Part shown: positions 16,166 through 24,024 of the stretch, piece by piece
Position numbering within the stretch: the first letter of the stretch is position 1
Layout of the letters: each line of letters starts with the position of its first letter
Translations under genes and position numbers: made by a program
DNA from: Labrys sp. WJW
GTDB taxonomy: Bacteria; Pseudomonadota; Alphaproteobacteria; Rhizobiales; Labraceae
Length of the DNA stretch: 50,326 bases
Direction: 5' to 3'
Assembly (NCBI RefSeq): GCF_001676615.1
Contig: NZ_LYXZ01000049.1
Location: forward strand, 1-50,326
Notes under the pieces: model-generated
Databases searched by the model: none
What the model was told of the DNA's origin: nothing
Seen by the model: only the letters and a program-made list of their open reading frames with translations

Positions 16166-16870
16166 TCAGGGCTCCCGCTGCAGGCCATGGACCCAGGCGA
16201 TGCGGGCGGCCAGATCCGGCGCACCGAAGGCCAGAGACCCCATCACGATGGTCTCGGCGCCGGCGAGACGCAGATTGGGCACGGTGTGCTCGCGATTGCC
16301 GCCATCGGAAGCGAGAATGATGCGGTGCCCGGCCTTCCCCGCGATCAGCTTGCGGGCTTCGCGCAGACGCGCCAGGGCCGAATCGTCGAGGCCGACGCCC
16401 TTGATGCCGATCAGGGTGCCGAGCAGGGTCAGCATATCCAGCCGGTCGAGGAAGGGCTCCGCCGCCGCCACGGGCGTGTGGAGCTGCAGCACCATGCCGG
16501 TGGCAAGGCCGTGCTCGCGGATGCGAACCAGCGCCGCGTCGGCATTGGCGTTCTCGGCATGGATGCTGATCAGGTCGGCGCCGGCTTCGGCGAATTGGTC
16601 TATCTGGTCGAGGAGGATGTCGTCCGTCGTCATCAGGTGGACGTGAATTGGCTTGGCGGTGACCTTGCGCACGGCCGCCGTCAGGTCCGGAAAATAGAGC
16701 AGGGCCGGCGAGAAATGGCCGTCCGCGACATCGACATGGAAGATGTCGACATGGGGCTCGACCCGGGCGATGTCGTCGGCGAGACGGCCGAGATCGGCGG
16801 ACCAGAGCGAGAATTCGGCGAGGAGGCGGTCGGCGGGCAGGGCCTGGAGCCAGCCGGAAGCGGGTTTCAT
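16166..16870 (-). CDS. Ribulose-phosphate 3-epimerase-like protein (AlsE/RPE family)
   Basis: A 234-residue TIM barrel of the RPE family. Metal ligands are conserved: His and Asp of DIFHVDVADGHFSP (about residues 41-54), His of KPIHVHLMT, and Asp of ILASDGGN at about residue 184. The phosphate-binding C-terminal strand reads VMGSLAFGA. The usual GFGGQ phosphate loop is replaced by GVGLDDSAL, so the substrate probably differs from ribulose 5-phosphate. Its ATG overlaps the stop of the upstream hydrolase gene, and the ROK kinase follows directly. It likely epimerises a ketose phosphate made in this operon. Confidence 0.88.
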   Translation of the reverse strand: MKPASGWLQALPADRLLAEFSLWSADLGRLADDIARVEPHVDIFHVDVADGHFSPALLYFPDLTAAVRKVTAKPIHVHLMTTDDILLDQIDQFAEAGADLISIHAENANADAALVRIREHGLATGMVLQLHTPVAAAEPFLDRLDMLTLLGTLIGIKGVGLDDSALARLREARKLIAGKAGHRIILASDGGNREHTVPNLRLAGAETIVMGSLAFGAPDLAARIAWVHGLQREP

Positions 16871-17673
16871 GCAGGAATCTCCGAGAGAAACTGCGCCAGA
16901 GCGGCGCGAAAATCCTGGACGTAGCGCGGCTTGTCCAGTGCCTTGGGGGTGATACGGGCGAGCCGGGCGCCGGGAATGAGCGCGGCGAGCGTCTCGGCAT
17001 GGCCGAGCGGGTGGATGGCATCGACCTCTGTGCCGATGACGAGCGTGGGGATCCTCAGGGCGGCGATATCGGCGCGGGAGACGCCGGGTCCATCCGCCGA
17101 AATGCGGGCGAGCAGGGCTGCGGTGACGGCCTGGGGCTCCCGTGTGAAGAAGCTGCGCAGCGAGGCGAGGTTGTCCGGGGCGCCGGCGGCAAGATCGCGC
17201 GCCGTATCGGAGGCCTCGAACAGCGCCCTTGCTTCGGCGGCCTCGTGGCCCGCGAGCAGCGCGCCGACCTGAGCATTGGGCGCCATATTGGCGGGGCCGG
17301 CTTCGGCGATCCAGGCCGGGCGGGCCAGCACCAGTGCCCGCACCAGGTCCGGCCTGGTGACGGCGAGGCGCAGGGCGATCGCCGCGCCCATCGAGATGCC
17401 GCCGAGGACGACCGGGCCGAGCGCCAGGCTGTCGAGCCAGTGCGCCAGGTCGTCGGTGAAGGTTGCGATCGAGAGAAGCCCGGTGTCGCCGGCGTCCGAG
17501 CCGCCATGGCCACGGCATTCGAGCGTGAGGCAGCGCGCCGGCAGCTCGAAGGGAAAGATTTCGGCCGGCTGGGCAGCATCCCCGCACAGGCCATGCTGGA
17601 AGACTACGGGCACGCCGCTGCCGCGGTCATGCACCGCGAGGCTGAGGTTGTCGCGCTGGAAGTGCGTGTTCAT
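16867..17673 (-). CDS. Alpha/beta hydrolase
   Basis: A 268-residue alpha/beta-hydrolase. The oxyanion region is VVFQHGLCGDAAQP, the nucleophile elbow GGISMGAAIALRLA (Ser at about residue 94), and the acid/His pair lies in LVIGTEVDAIHPLGHAETLAA. The overall pattern resembles 3-oxoadipate enol-lactonase-type esterases. In this operon it could hydrolyse a lactone or an ester of a sugar. The start at 17673 begins MNTHFQRDNLSLAVHDRG; the frame is open farther into the repeat at 17702-17824 and was trimmed for that reason. It overlaps the epimerase gene by 4 bases. Confidence 0.88.
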   Translation of the reverse strand: MNTHFQRDNLSLAVHDRGSGVPVVFQHGLCGDAAQPAEIFPFELPARCLTLECRGHGGSDAGDTGLLSIATFTDDLAHWLDSLALGPVVLGGISMGAAIALRLAVTRPDLVRALVLARPAWIAEAGPANMAPNAQVGALLAGHEAAEARALFEASDTARDLAAGAPDNLASLRSFFTREPQAVTAALLARISADGPGVSRADIAALRIPTLVIGTEVDAIHPLGHAETLAALIPGARLARITPKALDKPRYVQDFRAALAQFLSEIPA

Positions 17674-17701
17674 CGGATCAAGCGCCCCGCGGTGCGGTCG
17701 G

Positions 17702-17824
17702 CCTTCTCCCCTTGCGGGAGAAGGTGCCCCGAAGGGGCCGATGAGGGGTCTCGCTACGCGGGTCGAATGTGGTGCAACACCCCTCATCCCCCTGCCGGGA
17801 CCTTCTCCCGCAAGGGGAGAAGGG
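17702..17824. repeat. Inverted repeat inside the sugar operon, family E
   Basis: Arms 17702-17725 (CCTTCTCCCCTTGCGGGAGA...) and 17800-17823 are near-exact reverse complements, with a second inner pair ATGAGGGG/CCCCTCAT. The whole 123 bases fill the gap between the TIM-barrel isomerase and hydrolase genes. A structure of this size inside an operon could lower or end transcription, or act as an RNA processing point. Confidence 0.85.
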
Positions 17825-17850
17825 AGTGGTTCTGCGGGGTTCGGCGCCCC

Positions 17851-18687
17851 TCATCGCGCAATCACCTCCGCCAGCTTCCGGCCGAGAAACGCGGCAACCT
17901 CTGCCGCCTCCCCGGCGGCGAGGCCATGAGTGACCAGGGGACCGTTGAAGCCGATGCGAGCGAGGCCGGCGAGATAATGGTCGTAGTCGAGCACGCCCTT
18001 GCCGGCCGTGGTGAAACCGCCGACGGCATCCCTGTCCTTGGCATGGGCCATGACGATGCGGTCGGCCAGGAGGTCGATGGCCTCGGAGACCAGGCGCTGC
18101 TGCTCGGCGAGCGAGGCGATCTCGAAGAGATTGGCCGGGTCGAGGATGATCTTCAGCCGGGGGCTCGCCATCTCGTCGATGATGGCGCGGGCCTTGGCGG
18201 CCGAATCGATGACATTGGCCAGCTCCGGCTCGATGCCGAGATCGACATCGTGCCGCTCGGCGATATCGAGCGCCGTTTCCAGGCTGGCGGCGAGATCGCG
18301 CCAGGCCTCCGGCGTGGCGTTGTCGGGATGGCCGCGCCACTGGTCGTCAGGATCGCGCGTGCCGGTACACAAAGTGAGCAGGCGGGTCCTCATGCCATGG
18401 GCCGCACCGGCGATGATTTCAAGGCTGTCATGGCCGCGCCAGCGCTGGGCCGGATCGGGATGGATCATGTTGTAGGTGGCGGAGACGGCTGCGACATCGA
18501 GCTTCTGGCCGAGAGCAGCAACATGGACCGCCTCGGCGACGCCGTCCGGAATGGCCGGGGGCATGGAGGGCAGGCCCGAGCAGGCCATGTTGTATTGCAC
18601 GCTGTCATAGCCCGCCGCACGGGCGGCGGCCATCACCGTTCCCGGCGTGTCGCCGGGGAAAGTCTTGGCAAAGATGCCGAGCCGCAT
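17851..18687 (-). CDS. Sugar phosphate isomerase/epimerase-like TIM barrel protein
   Basis: A 278-residue xylose-isomerase-like TIM barrel. Metal ligands expected of the fold are Glu in DLGIEPELANV, Asp in IILDPANLFE, and His in IVMAHAKDRD; the final acidic ligand position reads PLVTHGL instead. The N-terminus MRLGIFAKTFPGDTP is typical of this group. Members isomerise or epimerise sugars, and some cleave 3-keto-glycosides made by a partner Gfo/Idh enzyme. The ATG at 18687 shares a base with the stop of the Gfo/Idh gene (TGATG), so the two are coupled; a GTG lies one codon earlier. Confidence 0.87.
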   Translation of the reverse strand: MRLGIFAKTFPGDTPGTVMAAARAAGYDSVQYNMACSGLPSMPPAIPDGVAEAVHVAALGQKLDVAAVSATYNMIHPDPAQRWRGHDSLEIIAGAAHGMRTRLLTLCTGTRDPDDQWRGHPDNATPEAWRDLAASLETALDIAERHDVDLGIEPELANVIDSAAKARAIIDEMASPRLKIILDPANLFEIASLAEQQRLVSEAIDLLADRIVMAHAKDRDAVGGFTTAGKGVLDYDHYLAGLARIGFNGPLVTHGLAAGEAAEVAAFLGRKLAEVIAR

Positions 18688-19763
18688 CACAGCTCTCCCT
18701 TGACGTCGGCGAGCCGCACGGCACGGCCCTCGCGAACGGATTGGGCGATGGCGATCATCGCCCTGACAGAGGCGACGCCGTCCTCGATGTTAGCACCGCG
18801 CATCGGCGCGCCCTCGAGGATGACGTCGGCGAAGCCCTCCAGCTGCCGGCGGTAGAAATGGCCGTCCGCACCGAGCACGCGGGTGGTGGCGCCGTCCTTC
18901 TCGCGGAAGATGTCGACGTCGCTGCTCTTGTAGTACCAGGGGTTATAGGTCTTGCCGAGCACGCTGCCATGCTCGCCATAGATCTGGAAGCCCTCGTGCC
19001 AATCCATGCGCACGGCTACGGTGAGGTCGAGATGGCCGAGCGTGCCATTGGCGAAGGCGATGTCGACGAACCAGCAGCGCGCGCCGAAGCGCTCGGAAAA
19101 ACGCGCCTCGACCTCGACGATCTCGCCGCCGAAATAGCGCGCGGTGTCGACGAGATGGCTGCCATGGGCAAGCATGTAATAGCGCTGGAGGTCGGCCTTG
19201 GGATCGCCGGCCGGCTTGCGGGCCTGCTTGCTGGTGACCATCAAGGGCTGGACGGCATCCGTCATCGGGTAGCGATGGGTCGAATCGCAATACCAGGCCT
19301 TGAGGGCGAGCATCTCGCCCATTTCCGTGTCGATGAAGGCCTTGGCCGCTTCCAGCCCGGCATCGAAGCGCTTCATATGGCCGACCTGCAACACCTTGCC
19401 GCTGGCAGCCACGGCGGTGCGCAAGGTTTCCACTTCCTCGACGCCGACGCCGATGGGCTTTTCGCTGAGCACATGCTTGCCCGCTTCCAGCGCGGCGATC
19501 GAGGCCGGCACGTGGAAGGCGTCCGAGGTCGCCACGATCACCGCATCGAGTTCGGGATCTGCCAGCATGGCGGCATAGTCCGAAAAGGTCTTCTCGGGCT
19601 GGTGCGTCCAGGCCATGCGCTCCAGCAAATCGGGTGCGACGTCGCAGATGGCGTAGAGGTCGGCATTGCGCGCCTTGGTGCAGCTCTCGAAATGAGCGGC
19701 CTGCGCGATCGGGCCGCAACCCAGCACGCCGACCTTGAGGCGGCGCTCTTCCTTCTTCGGCAT
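18687..19763 (-). CDS. Gfo/Idh/MocA family oxidoreductase
   Basis: A 358-residue NAD(P)-dependent dehydrogenase. The Rossmann motif is VGVLGCGPIAQAAHF (about residues 11-25). The conserved SEKPIGV (Lys catalytic) is at about residues 98-104 and the GHMKRFD motif follows at about 126. The C-terminal half is the Gfo/Idh alpha/beta domain with YYMLAHGSHLVDTARYFGG containing the catalytic Asp/His region. It oxidises a hydroxyl of a sugar, inositol or glycoside. It is the first gene of the operon; a 21-bp imperfect palindrome lies 27-47 bases upstream of its start and the ROK repressor gene is divergent. Confidence 0.92.
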   Translation of the reverse strand: MPKKEERRLKVGVLGCGPIAQAAHFESCTKARNADLYAICDVAPDLLERMAWTHQPEKTFSDYAAMLADPELDAVIVATSDAFHVPASIAALEAGKHVLSEKPIGVGVEEVETLRTAVAASGKVLQVGHMKRFDAGLEAAKAFIDTEMGEMLALKAWYCDSTHRYPMTDAVQPLMVTSKQARKPAGDPKADLQRYYMLAHGSHLVDTARYFGGEIVEVEARFSERFGARCWFVDIAFANGTLGHLDLTVAVRMDWHEGFQIYGEHGSVLGKTYNPWYYKSSDVDIFREKDGATTRVLGADGHFYRRQLEGFADVILEGAPMRGANIEDGVASVRAMIAIAQSVREGRAVRLADVKGEL

Positions 19764-19789
19764 GATGGAATCCTGCGATTTCTATAATT

Positions 19790-19810
19790 TATTTATTATC
19801 TAAACAAATA
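19790..19810. promoter_or_regulatory. Candidate operator for the ROK regulator
   Basis: Imperfect 21-bp palindrome with arms TATTTATT and AACAAATA around the centre at 19800; 7 of 10 base pairs match. It lies 27-47 bases before the Gfo/Idh start in a very AT-rich patch. AT-rich palindromes of this shape are bound by NagC/Mlc-type ROK repressors. The link to the divergent ROK gene is inference. Confidence 0.5.
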
Positions 19811-19947
19811 TGATGTGCAAGGCTTTTGGTGCTATCGGTACCAGGATGCGTGGCGATGGGACAAAATTGCCTCGAATGGCAAAGGCGCTTGCAAACAAGG
19901 CCATAGGAGTCTCTGGAGAATAGATGAAGCGAATGGGCTCAACCTTT

Positions 19948-20039
19948 GTCATTGCCGGGCTTGACCCGACAATCCGGCCTGCCCTTCGAGACATCGAACG
20001 AGGCGCCGCTGGATGCCCGGGTCAAGCCCGGGCATGACA
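19948..20039. repeat. Inverted repeat, family D (CCGGGCTTGACCCGG)
   Basis: Left arm begins GTCATTGCCGGGCTTGACCC and right arm ends GTCAAGCCCGGGCATGAC. Each arm is also a small hairpin. Sister copies lie at 21884-21971 and 28019-28080. The stem-flanking bases vary together between copies. Confidence 0.85.
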
Positions 20040-20120
20040 GGGGTGGCTGAGGTGTCTTCGTGATTCGTAATGATACTGCCAAATCGCGAAGCGCCGTCGA
20101 GATTCGGGTAGAGTGAGATC

Positions 20121-21293
20121 ATGGCTGACCAGACCTTCGCGCGTTATGTGAACGAGCGGCGTATTCTCACCCAGTTGCGCCTGCAAGGGGCGATGCCCCG
20201 GGCCGAACTCGCCCGGCGTCTCGGCCTGACCCCCGCCACCATCACCAACCTGGTCGAGAATCTCACGGCCAGCTCTCTCCTGGTCGAGCGGCGCACCTCT
20301 CGCGAGGACAATGCGCGCCGGGATGTCGGCCGGCCCGGCGTCGACATCACCCTCAATCCGAGCGGCGGCTACTTTCTCGGGGCCGAGATCGGCGTCGGCG
20401 TGGTGCGCTTTGCCCTGATCGACCTGGCGCTCGGGGTGGTCGACAGCCGTACGGCCCGCCTGGCTCATCCGGTTGGCCCGGAGGCGGCGGTCGATGCCAT
20501 CGCGACCTATGCCCGCGGCCTGGCGCAGCCCTTGCGCTCGATCGGCATCACCGTGCCCGGCCTGGTGCGCTCGGACGGCTATGTCGTGCACCTGCCCATG
20601 CTGGGCTGGAAGGATCTCAACCTGAAGGCCCTGGCGGAGCAGGCGCTCAGCGCGCCTGTCTTCGTCGAGAACAACGCCCATGCCGCCGCCTTTGGCGAGG
20701 TTTATACCCAGCCCGGGCTGCAGGCAGATGCCATCGTCTATCTCAAGCTCGGGGCCGGCTGCGGCGGGGCCGCCATCGTCAACGGGCGCCTCGTGCGCGG
20801 AGCCGGCGGCACGGGCAACGAGTTCGGCCATATCCGCATCCGCGAGAGGGGCCCGCGCTGCTCCTGCGGGCAGGAGGGCTGCCTGGAGACCTTCGTCAAC
20901 ATTGCCGCGCTCGACCGGTCCTATCGCCCCGGCCAGGGCTTCGGCGTCGACAGTCTTTCGGCGCTGCCGGCGATGGTGGCCGCCGCCGCCCATGCCGGGG
21001 ATCGCAACGCCGGCGCGGCCATCGACGAACTCGCGGACCATCTCATCATCGGGCTGACATCGCTGACCAACATCTTCAACCCCAGCACGATCGTGCTCGG
21101 CGGCGCCATGCGCCCGGTGCTCGCCGCCCGCCTCGACAGGTTGTCGCAGGCGGTCGGCGCCGGCATCGTGCCGGGGATGACGAAACCGCAGATCCGCTTG
21201 TCGACCCTGGGCGAGATGGAATGCGCTATCGGTGCCGCCACCATCGCCCATCATCAGGATTTCGACGTTTCCAACATCGAGATCGGCGGCTGA
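20121..21293 (+). CDS. ROK family transcriptional regulator
   Basis: A 390-residue repressor-type ROK protein. Residues about 10-70 form a winged helix-turn-helix: RRILTQLRLQGAMPRAELAR then RLGLTPATITNLVENLTASS. The ROK half has VFVENNAHAAAFGE, LGAGCGGAAIVNGRLV, and the zinc site HIRIRERGPRCSCGQEGCLE. The N-terminal nucleotide motif is degenerate (LGAEIGVGVVRFAL lacks DxGGT), so it probably senses rather than phosphorylates its sugar. It is divergent from the five-gene sugar operon, whose own kinase is a different ROK member, and most likely represses that operon until an inducer binds. Confidence 0.92.
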   Translation: MADQTFARYVNERRILTQLRLQGAMPRAELARRLGLTPATITNLVENLTASSLLVERRTSREDNARRDVGRPGVDITLNPSGGYFLGAEIGVGVVRFALIDLALGVVDSRTARLAHPVGPEAAVDAIATYARGLAQPLRSIGITVPGLVRSDGYVVHLPMLGWKDLNLKALAEQALSAPVFVENNAHAAAFGEVYTQPGLQADAIVYLKLGAGCGGAAIVNGRLVRGAGGTGNEFGHIRIRERGPRCSCGQEGCLETFVNIAALDRSYRPGQGFGVDSLSALPAMVAAAAHAGDRNAGAAIDELADHLIIGLTSLTNIFNPSTIVLGGAMRPVLAARLDRLSQAVGAGIVPGMTKPQIRLSTLGEMECAIGAATIAHHQDFDVSNIEIGG

Positions 21294-21326
21294 TGCCAGG
21301 TGCGGCACCTGGCTGGGGATCCGAAG

Positions 21327-21764
21327 TCAGGATGCTTCCTCGTCCACCTGAACCTGCGCTGCCTGCTGCGTGCCATTGATGGTTGCCGCACCATAGAAGC
21401 CCAGTGCGGACGCCGCGACGCAGAGCACCACGGATACGCCGACATTGATCAGCGCCCGCACGGGCATGTTCATGTGCAGGAGTTCGAAGGTCTGCAGGCT
21501 GAAGGAGGAGAAGGTGGTGAAGCCGCCGCAGATGCCGACCATGAAGAACAGCCGCCAGAGATCGGGCAGGGGCGCCCGGCCATTGGCGATGGTCAGCGTG
21601 CCGAAGAAGGTGATGGCGAAGGAGCCGGCGATGTTGATGAGGATGGTGGCCCAGGGCAGGTTTTCGCTGTAGGGCGCCATCAGCAAGCCGATCCAATAGC
21701 GTCCCACGGAGCCGATGGCGCCGCCGATGGCGATCATGATGGTGTTGGCGAGCACGGGTGACAT
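21327..21764 (-). CDS. crcB: Fluoride ion channel CrcB/Fluc
   Basis: A 145-residue four-helix membrane protein. Diagnostic stretches are IAIGGAIGSVGRYWIG near the N-terminus, LINIAGSFAITFFGTL, and GICGGFTTFSSFSLQTFE, which holds the Phe-box and central sodium-site residues. CrcB works as a dual-topology dimer that lets fluoride leave the cell. The start at 21764 begins MSPVLANTIM; the open frame upstream reaches into non-coding DNA. I looked for a fluoride riboswitch in front of it and saw none. The C-terminal tail is unusually acidic (QVQVDEEAS). Confidence 0.94.
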   Translation of the reverse strand: MSPVLANTIMIAIGGAIGSVGRYWIGLLMAPYSENLPWATILINIAGSFAITFFGTLTIANGRAPLPDLWRLFFMVGICGGFTTFSSFSLQTFELLHMNMPVRALINVGVSVVLCVAASALGFYGAATINGTQQAAQVQVDEEAS

Positions 21765-21883
21765 GGATGCTCCGAAAATTCGGTGAGAGAGATGAAGGTT
21801 TCGGCGGCAATAGGCTGGTCCGATGAGGGGTAGCCGGGGCTTAGGCCCAATGCGGATCATTCAGCAAGGAAACACTACGATTT

Positions 21884-21971
21884 GTCATAGCCGGGCTTGA
21901 CCCGGCTATCCAGAAACCCGCGACTTGAACGGACTCCGGGCTGGATTGCCGGGTCAAGTCCGGCAATGACA
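21884..21971. repeat. Inverted repeat, family D
   Basis: Left arm GTCATAGCCGGGCTTGACCC (then GGCTATCC), right arm GGATTGCCGGGTCAAGTCCG (then GCAATGAC). The bases flanking the core pair within each arm (AGCC/GGCT and TGCC/GGCA). It lies in the gap upstream of crcB. Confidence 0.85.
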
Positions 21972-22054
21972 AGGATAGTGCAAACGCGAAGGCGCTCTAG
22001 TGAACGGTATTGGGTTTAGGCCACCGCCAATCTGAAATCCCGGCAATGCTTGAT

Positions 22055-22177
22055 TCACGGCGGAATCAGCCCCAGGCGCCAGGCGATGGCAAGCCCGAGC
22101 AGGCCGAGAAAGGCCAGGACGAGCCAGATTCGGAGAAGCAGGAAGGGTATCGGCCGTCTTGGTCGCGAAGGGCGCAT
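22055..22177 (-). CDS. 40-residue basic single-span membrane protein
   Basis: This small gene encodes MRPSRPRRPIPFLLLRIWLV and continues with a Leu/Ala/Gly-rich helix ending IAWRLGLIPP. It has a highly basic N-terminus (five Arg in the first 9 residues) and one membrane span of about residues 10-34. TGGAGG lies about 6 bases before the ATG, a strong Shine-Dalgarno site. Codon use fits the genome. I do not recognise the family. It lies between crcB and the ABC-F gene on the same strand and could be a small accessory membrane protein or a membrane-active peptide. Confidence 0.6.
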   Translation of the reverse strand: MRPSRPRRPIPFLLLRIWLVLAFLGLLGLAIAWRLGLIPP

Positions 22178-22340
22178 GGCATACCTCCAGGGAGATCGCT
22201 GCGGCACTTCGACGAAAGCGGGAGCTGGGACGAACTCCTACCGGCGCGAAGCACCTGGTAGGAGTCATCAGCCTTGCGGCGGTTTGGGGGGACTCCATCC
22301 CCTATCGATGCCCCACAATACGGCCCGGGCCCCGGCGGGG

Positions 22341-23930
22341 TCAAGTCGCCGGCGGCAGTTCCAGCCTGTGCGAGATGCCGATGGCATCAAGGAAGCTCTC
22401 GTCGTGGCTGACCACCAGCAGGGCGCCATCATAGGCACGCAAGCCTGCTTCCACCGCCTCGATCGCATCGATGTCGAGATGATTGGTCGGCTCGTCCAGG
22501 ATCAGCAATTGCGGCGGCCGCTCTCCGCCCAGGACGCAGGCGAGGCCGGCCCGCAGCATCTGCCCGCCGCTGAGGCTGCCGGCCTTCTGGAGAGCCGCGT
22601 CTGCCCGGAACATGAAACGGGCCAGCGCGGAACGGCAGGCATTCTCGTCCGATTGCGGATTGAGCCGCTTGAAATTGTCGCGGATCGTCTCCTGCGGGTC
22701 GAGCAGACTTACCTCCTGGTCGAGCAGGGCGAAACCGGGAAGGACCTGCACCTGGCCTGCCTGCGGCCGGAGGCGGCCGGTAATCAGGTCGAGCAATGTC
22801 GTCTTGCCGCTGCCGTTCGGCCCGACGACGGCGACGCGCTGCGGCCCGGCGAGCGTGAAGGAGAGGCCGTTCAGGATCGGTTGCCCCGGCTCGTAGCCGA
22901 ACTGCAGCGCATCGAGGTGCAGGACGATCCTGTCGGCGGGCAGGCCCGTGGGCGCGAGCCTCACCGACAAGGGTTGCAGGATCTCGAGGCGCTCGCGCGC
23001 CTTGGAGAGGGCCTCTGTCGCCTGTGACTGCTGGCGTTCGGCCAGGCGAGCGCCGGCACCTCCGCTCTTTTCGCTGCGCTCCTTCTTGGCGTCGAGGAGC
23101 AGCAGGGGCGCATCGCCCTTGGCCCGGGCCTTGCGGCCCGCACTGTCCTTGCGCGCCTTGCGTTCCGCCGCGATCTGGGCTTTTCGCTCAGCCGCGTCGA
23201 GCCGCTTCTCCGCCTCGCCCAAATCGTGGCGGGCGGCCGCCAGTTCCAGGGCCTTGCGCGCCCGATACTGGCTCCAATTGCCGCCATAGACGCCGGCGCC
23301 GAGCGAGCTCAGCTCTACGATGGCGTCCATGGTCTCCAGCAATTCGCGATCGTGGCTGACCACCAGCGCCCCGCCGCGCCAGCCGGCGAGCAACTCGATG
23401 ACGGCCTTTCGGCCGTCCCGGTCGAGATTGTTGGTCGGCTCGTCCAGCAGCAGGAAGTCCGGCTCGGCGAAGACCAGCGCTTCCAGGCCGATGCGGGTGC
23501 GCTGCCCGCCCGAGAGCATCGTCAGCACAGTGTCGGGTTCGATGGGAAGGCCGAGCCGGGCGAAGGCGGCCGCGAGGCGGGCCTCCAGTGTCCAGTCAGC
23601 CTTGGCGAGCTCCTCGGCGCTGGCCTGGCCCGATTCTGCCCGGGCAAGCAAGGCGAGGGCGTCCGTCACGCCGAACAGATCGGCGACGGTCTCCTCCGGG
23701 CCGAACTGGACGGCCTGGCGCAGGCGTCCCAGGCTGCCATGGACGATGATACGTCCGGAGCGGGGCTGGAGGTCTCCCGCCATCAGTTTGAGCAAGGTCG
23801 TCTTGCCGACACCGTTGCGGCCGACGAGGCCGGACCGTTCGGGGCCGAAGCTCAGGTCGAGCCCGGAGAACAGCGCATGGCCGTCAGGCGTGGACCAGGA
23901 GAGATTGGAGAGCGTGATCGAAGCAGGCAT
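22341..23930 (-). CDS. ABC-F family ATPase
   Basis: A 529-residue protein with two ABC ATPase domains and no membrane domain. Domain 1 (about residues 1-220) has Walker A GRNGVGKTT, signature LSGGQRT and Walker B LLLDEPTNNLD. A charged linker rich in Lys/Arg/Glu (about residues 225-315) is followed by domain 2 with GPNGSGKTT, LSGGQML and LILDEPTNHLD. ABC-F proteins act on the ribosome, in translation control or antibiotic protection. The linker and lack of a Uup-type tail do not place it in a named subfamily. Start ATG 23930 begins MPASITLSNL; an upstream TTG is less likely. Confidence 0.92.
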   Translation of the reverse strand: MPASITLSNLSWSTPDGHALFSGLDLSFGPERSGLVGRNGVGKTTLLKLMAGDLQPRSGRIIVHGSLGRLRQAVQFGPEETVADLFGVTDALALLARAESGQASAEELAKADWTLEARLAAAFARLGLPIEPDTVLTMLSGGQRTRIGLEALVFAEPDFLLLDEPTNNLDRDGRKAVIELLAGWRGGALVVSHDRELLETMDAIVELSSLGAGVYGGNWSQYRARKALELAAARHDLGEAEKRLDAAERKAQIAAERKARKDSAGRKARAKGDAPLLLLDAKKERSEKSGGAGARLAERQQSQATEALSKARERLEILQPLSVRLAPTGLPADRIVLHLDALQFGYEPGQPILNGLSFTLAGPQRVAVVGPNGSGKTTLLDLITGRLRPQAGQVQVLPGFALLDQEVSLLDPQETIRDNFKRLNPQSDENACRSALARFMFRADAALQKAGSLSGGQMLRAGLACVLGGERPPQLLILDEPTNHLDIDAIEAVEAGLRAYDGALLVVSHDESFLDAIGISHRLELPPAT

Positions 23931-24024
23931 GAGAATGATTGATCCCTGACACAAGGCAAAGCGGCGTTGCGTTCAGGTTCAGATCCATTGCTTCTCACTC
24001 ACCGGGGTTGACGACGTCTCCTAT

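Larger units (their letters stand above)
19764..20120. other. Divergent control region of the sugar operon
   Basis: This 357-base gap separates the Gfo/Idh gene (minus) from the ROK regulator gene (plus). It contains an AT-rich segment at about 19775-19815 with a candidate operator, and a family D inverted repeat at 19948-20039. No gene is evident. Confidence 0.75.

Noticed and set aside
15323..16924. 533-codon open frame on the plus strand across the ROK kinase and epimerase genes
   Set aside because: Shadow of two well-supported minus-strand genes; no ribosome binding site and no similarity.
20022..21308. 428-codon minus-strand frame over the ROK regulator
   Set aside because: Opposite strand of a clear HTH-ROK gene; composition is typical of an antisense shadow.
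21765..21880. Fluoride riboswitch before crcB
   Set aside because: I looked for the conserved GGCGATGG-type core and pseudoknot partner in the leader and did not find them.
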